A stretch of 64,000 bases of DNA from Scilla litardierei (Eukaryota; Streptophyta; Magnoliopsida; Asparagales; Asparagaceae): the NCBI GenBank assembly GCA_030789695.1, contig CM061142.1:282598165-282662164 (forward strand). The letters are read 5' to 3'. Numbering within the stretch: the stretch's first letter is position 1; every line of letters starts with the position of its first letter. Below the pieces are notes generated by a model that did no database searches, had not been told where the DNA came from, and worked only from the letters and a program-made list of their open reading frames with translations. Below are positions 63,411 to 64,000 of the stretch, piece by piece. A program made the position numbers and the translations under genes.

Positions 63411-63415
63411 GCTAT
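63411..63415. repeat. Target site duplication GCTAT (right), Tat-2
   Basis: It matches 56431-56435. Confidence 0.92.
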
Positions 63416-64000
63416 ACACATGTGTACTCTCCCAAGTGGGAGAACGGTACACGTCGAGGGGATTTGCACCAAGTAAAACAAAAAAGAAGTCGGAATCTAA
63501 ACACTTGGACAAAGGAAACTATTCTCGCTAAATAGAGCATGGGCTAAATGGGTTATCCTAGTCCTTAATTGTGGAATCCCGACACATGCGAAATGAAGCG
63601 TACGATATATATAGCATGCATACAGAAACAGGCAAGAGAAGCAAATACCGCATTATTCATATCGACTCGTTATAATCTAGGGGTCATTCCTGGACAGGTA
63701 TATAAAGTAAATCACAATGTAGAAGCACACCACACGGCTAGGCACGACACACGACTCACAAAAAGCTAAGTGGACCCACGATGCGTGAAATGCAGGGGAC
63801 TCGATATCCTAGGGTTAGTGAGTGTGATTATCGATGCTATGTTAGGTGTGTGTGATTTTGTGGCAATTCATCATAGGGTTCATCTCTAGGAGAAAGAGAG
63901 AAAAAGAAGAAAAGAAAAATTAAAAACACGATGAAAACGACACAAAAACGAAAAAGAAAGACTCAAATGACGCACAAAGTGCTACTCCCCCAAGCTGAAG
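63416..64000 (-). mobile_element. Tat-3 internal region, right of the Tat-2 insertion
   Basis: It is inverted relative to Tat-2 DNA at about 60320-60910. It ends with CTCCCCCAAGCTGAA (about 63984-63998), the second polypurine-tract-like copy of this family. No gene is seen. It continues beyond the window. Confidence 0.8.

Noticed and set aside
1..64000. tRNA, rRNA or small nuclear RNA genes
   Set aside because: I looked for clover-leaf-like and conserved rRNA stretches while reading and found none; the only tRNA-related words are primer binding sites.

Overview
This window is plant nuclear repeat DNA. It consists almost entirely of LTR retrotransposons inserted into one another. I see no intact host gene, no rRNA and no tRNA. 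The plant origin follows from the element types: Ty1/copia elements of SIRE type with the TGGTATCAGAGC primer site, Athila/Tat-type Ty3 elements with the tRNA-Asp primer site TGGCGCCGTTGCCGGGGA, and chromovirus (Tekay/Del-like) Ty3 elements. Two degraded fragments of recognisable plant genes (TORTIFOLIA1-like and MAPK-substrate/MASS-like) at 4.96-5.63 kb agree with this. Clade names are my reading of motifs, not of a phylogeny.

Layout. 1-2665: tail and 3' LTR of a chromovirus-like element (LTR-F), set in an Athila/Tat-like LTR remnant (to about 3562). 3563-5780: undefined LTR-like DNA, then the two gene fragments. 5781-7930: 5' LTR, primer site and start of gag of copia-1 (+). At 7932 copia-1 is broken by Tat-1 (- strand), which runs to 45914 and is itself split: 3' LTR 7932-9652; 3' region with an accessory ORF cut by Tekay-1 (11461-24492, target duplication GAGGA); integrase tail 26032-26621; then a block of copia-2 (-) and the non-coding Tekay-2 (+) at 26622-41767; then Tat-1 RT/RNase H, an acidic ORF in the gag position, the primer site and a truncated 5' LTR. 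Copia-4 (-) starts at 45915 inside that LTR. It is interrupted at 54067 by Tat-3 (-), which is interrupted by Tat-2 (+, 56436-63410, target duplication GCTAT). Tat-3 runs off the right edge. The nesting is therefore copia-1 > Tat-1 > copia-4 > Tat-3 > Tat-2, with Tekay-1 and the copia-2/Tekay-2 block in side positions.

Most notable points. (1) Tekay-1 carries two apparent spliceosomal introns (116 bp between gag and protease; 77 bp inside integrase, between the first Asp and the second Asp of the DDE triad). Removing the first fuses gag to pol in frame and keeping it ends Gag at once, so splicing could set the Gag:Pol ratio. (2) Three unrelated element groups each have their own array of short CpG-containing palindromes just upstream of the LTR TATA box (CAGTCGACTG in copia, GCTCGGACCGAGC in Tat-1, CACCCGATCGGTT in Tat-2/3). 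Copia-4 has a second array with a TATA box in front of an accessory ORF downstream of pol. (3) Three diverged chromovirus-like LTR families share a hairpin followed by an acidic frame of 31-32 codons, and another hairpin just before the polypurine tract, with stems that differ yet still pair. (4) The Tat-1 accessory ORF reads through in frame when Tekay-1 and one copy of its target duplication are removed.

Nearly all coding regions are decayed. Many premature stops fit C-to-T changes, as expected for methylated repeats. Tekay-1, Tekay-2 and Tat-2 have near-identical LTR pairs and look youngest.
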